Of a stretch of 39,412 nt of DNA, positions 39,378 through 39,412 are shown piece after piece; positions within the stretch are counted from its first letter, which is position 1, and every line of letters begins with the position of its first letter. A program made the position numbers and the translations under genes. The DNA is from Clostridium sp. GTDB lineage: Bacteria; Bacillota; Clostridia; Lachnospirales; Lachnospiraceae. Under the pieces are notes generated by a model, which worked only from the letters and a program-made list of their open reading frames with translations, had not been told where the DNA came from and ran no database searches. The stretch spans positions 64,135 through 103,546 of the forward strand of contig JAMOZY010000009.1 in the NCBI GenBank assembly GCA_023667695.1, given 5' to 3'.

Positions 39378-39412
39378 ACTATTAAAGGAGAGTCCTGCCA
39401 GCAAGTGGACGT

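Overview
The window looks like chromosomal DNA of a low-to-mid GC, Gram-positive anaerobe of the class Clostridia, most likely a Lachnospiraceae-type gut bacterium. This is inferred from gene content and style: an isoleucine T-box ahead of a type-2-like ileS, strong AGGAGG ribosome-binding sites, TTGACA-17-TATAAT promoters, a group II ECF-type vitamin transporter, DUF4430 surface proteins, and several small membrane proteins of DUF4870 and DUF6709 type. No tRNA, rRNA, CRISPR array, phage module or intact insertion sequence was recognised.

Layout. 1-3.3 kb: a tandem, foldable repeat ahead of a 7TM hybrid sensor kinase. 3.36-9.97 kb: a cobalamin-riboswitch-headed operon. It encodes a wall-anchored DUF4430 protein with an alpha/alpha-toroid-like region (domain types that recall animal intrinsic factor and transcobalamin), a membrane-tethered DUF4430 protein, an ECF T subunit, and one polypeptide fusing both ECF ATPases to an S subunit. 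This reads as a complete corrinoid capture-and-import line. 10.1-16.4 kb: metal homeostasis (CDF exporter; ArsR - HMA chaperone - P1B ATPase; MntP) with a HAD phosphatase, an EamA permease and an HD protein between. 17-19.5 kb: cysK with a striking promoter, and a soluble CZB-type chemoreceptor. 19.8-23.7 kb: a Big2 lipoprotein, ddl, murI, a second copy of the foldable repeat, a DUF1934 protein and a methyltransferase. 23.8-26.7 kb (minus strand): malQ, plsC and a one-TM protein. 26.9-31.0 kb: three DUF4870-type small membrane proteins plus a DUF4190-like one, a HAD phosphatase, a YbgC-type thioesterase and a DUF6709-type protein. 31.07-34.7 kb: Ile T-box, an unusual hairpin-dense leader, then ileS. 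34.9-39.4 kb: an accessory end with LysR/MATE and HxlR/flavin-reductase divergent pairs, followed by gene debris: a 20-codon flavin reductase stub, a degenerate DUF1016 nuclease fragment carrying a perfect 30-bp palindrome, a 52-nt hairpin, and an antitoxin without an intact toxin.

The strongest candidates for something undescribed are the intrinsic-factor-like corrinoid capture operon with its A-A-S fusion, and the covarying GNRA-hairpin repeat found at two distant loci. All family calls are from motif recognition by eye; no database search was possible.
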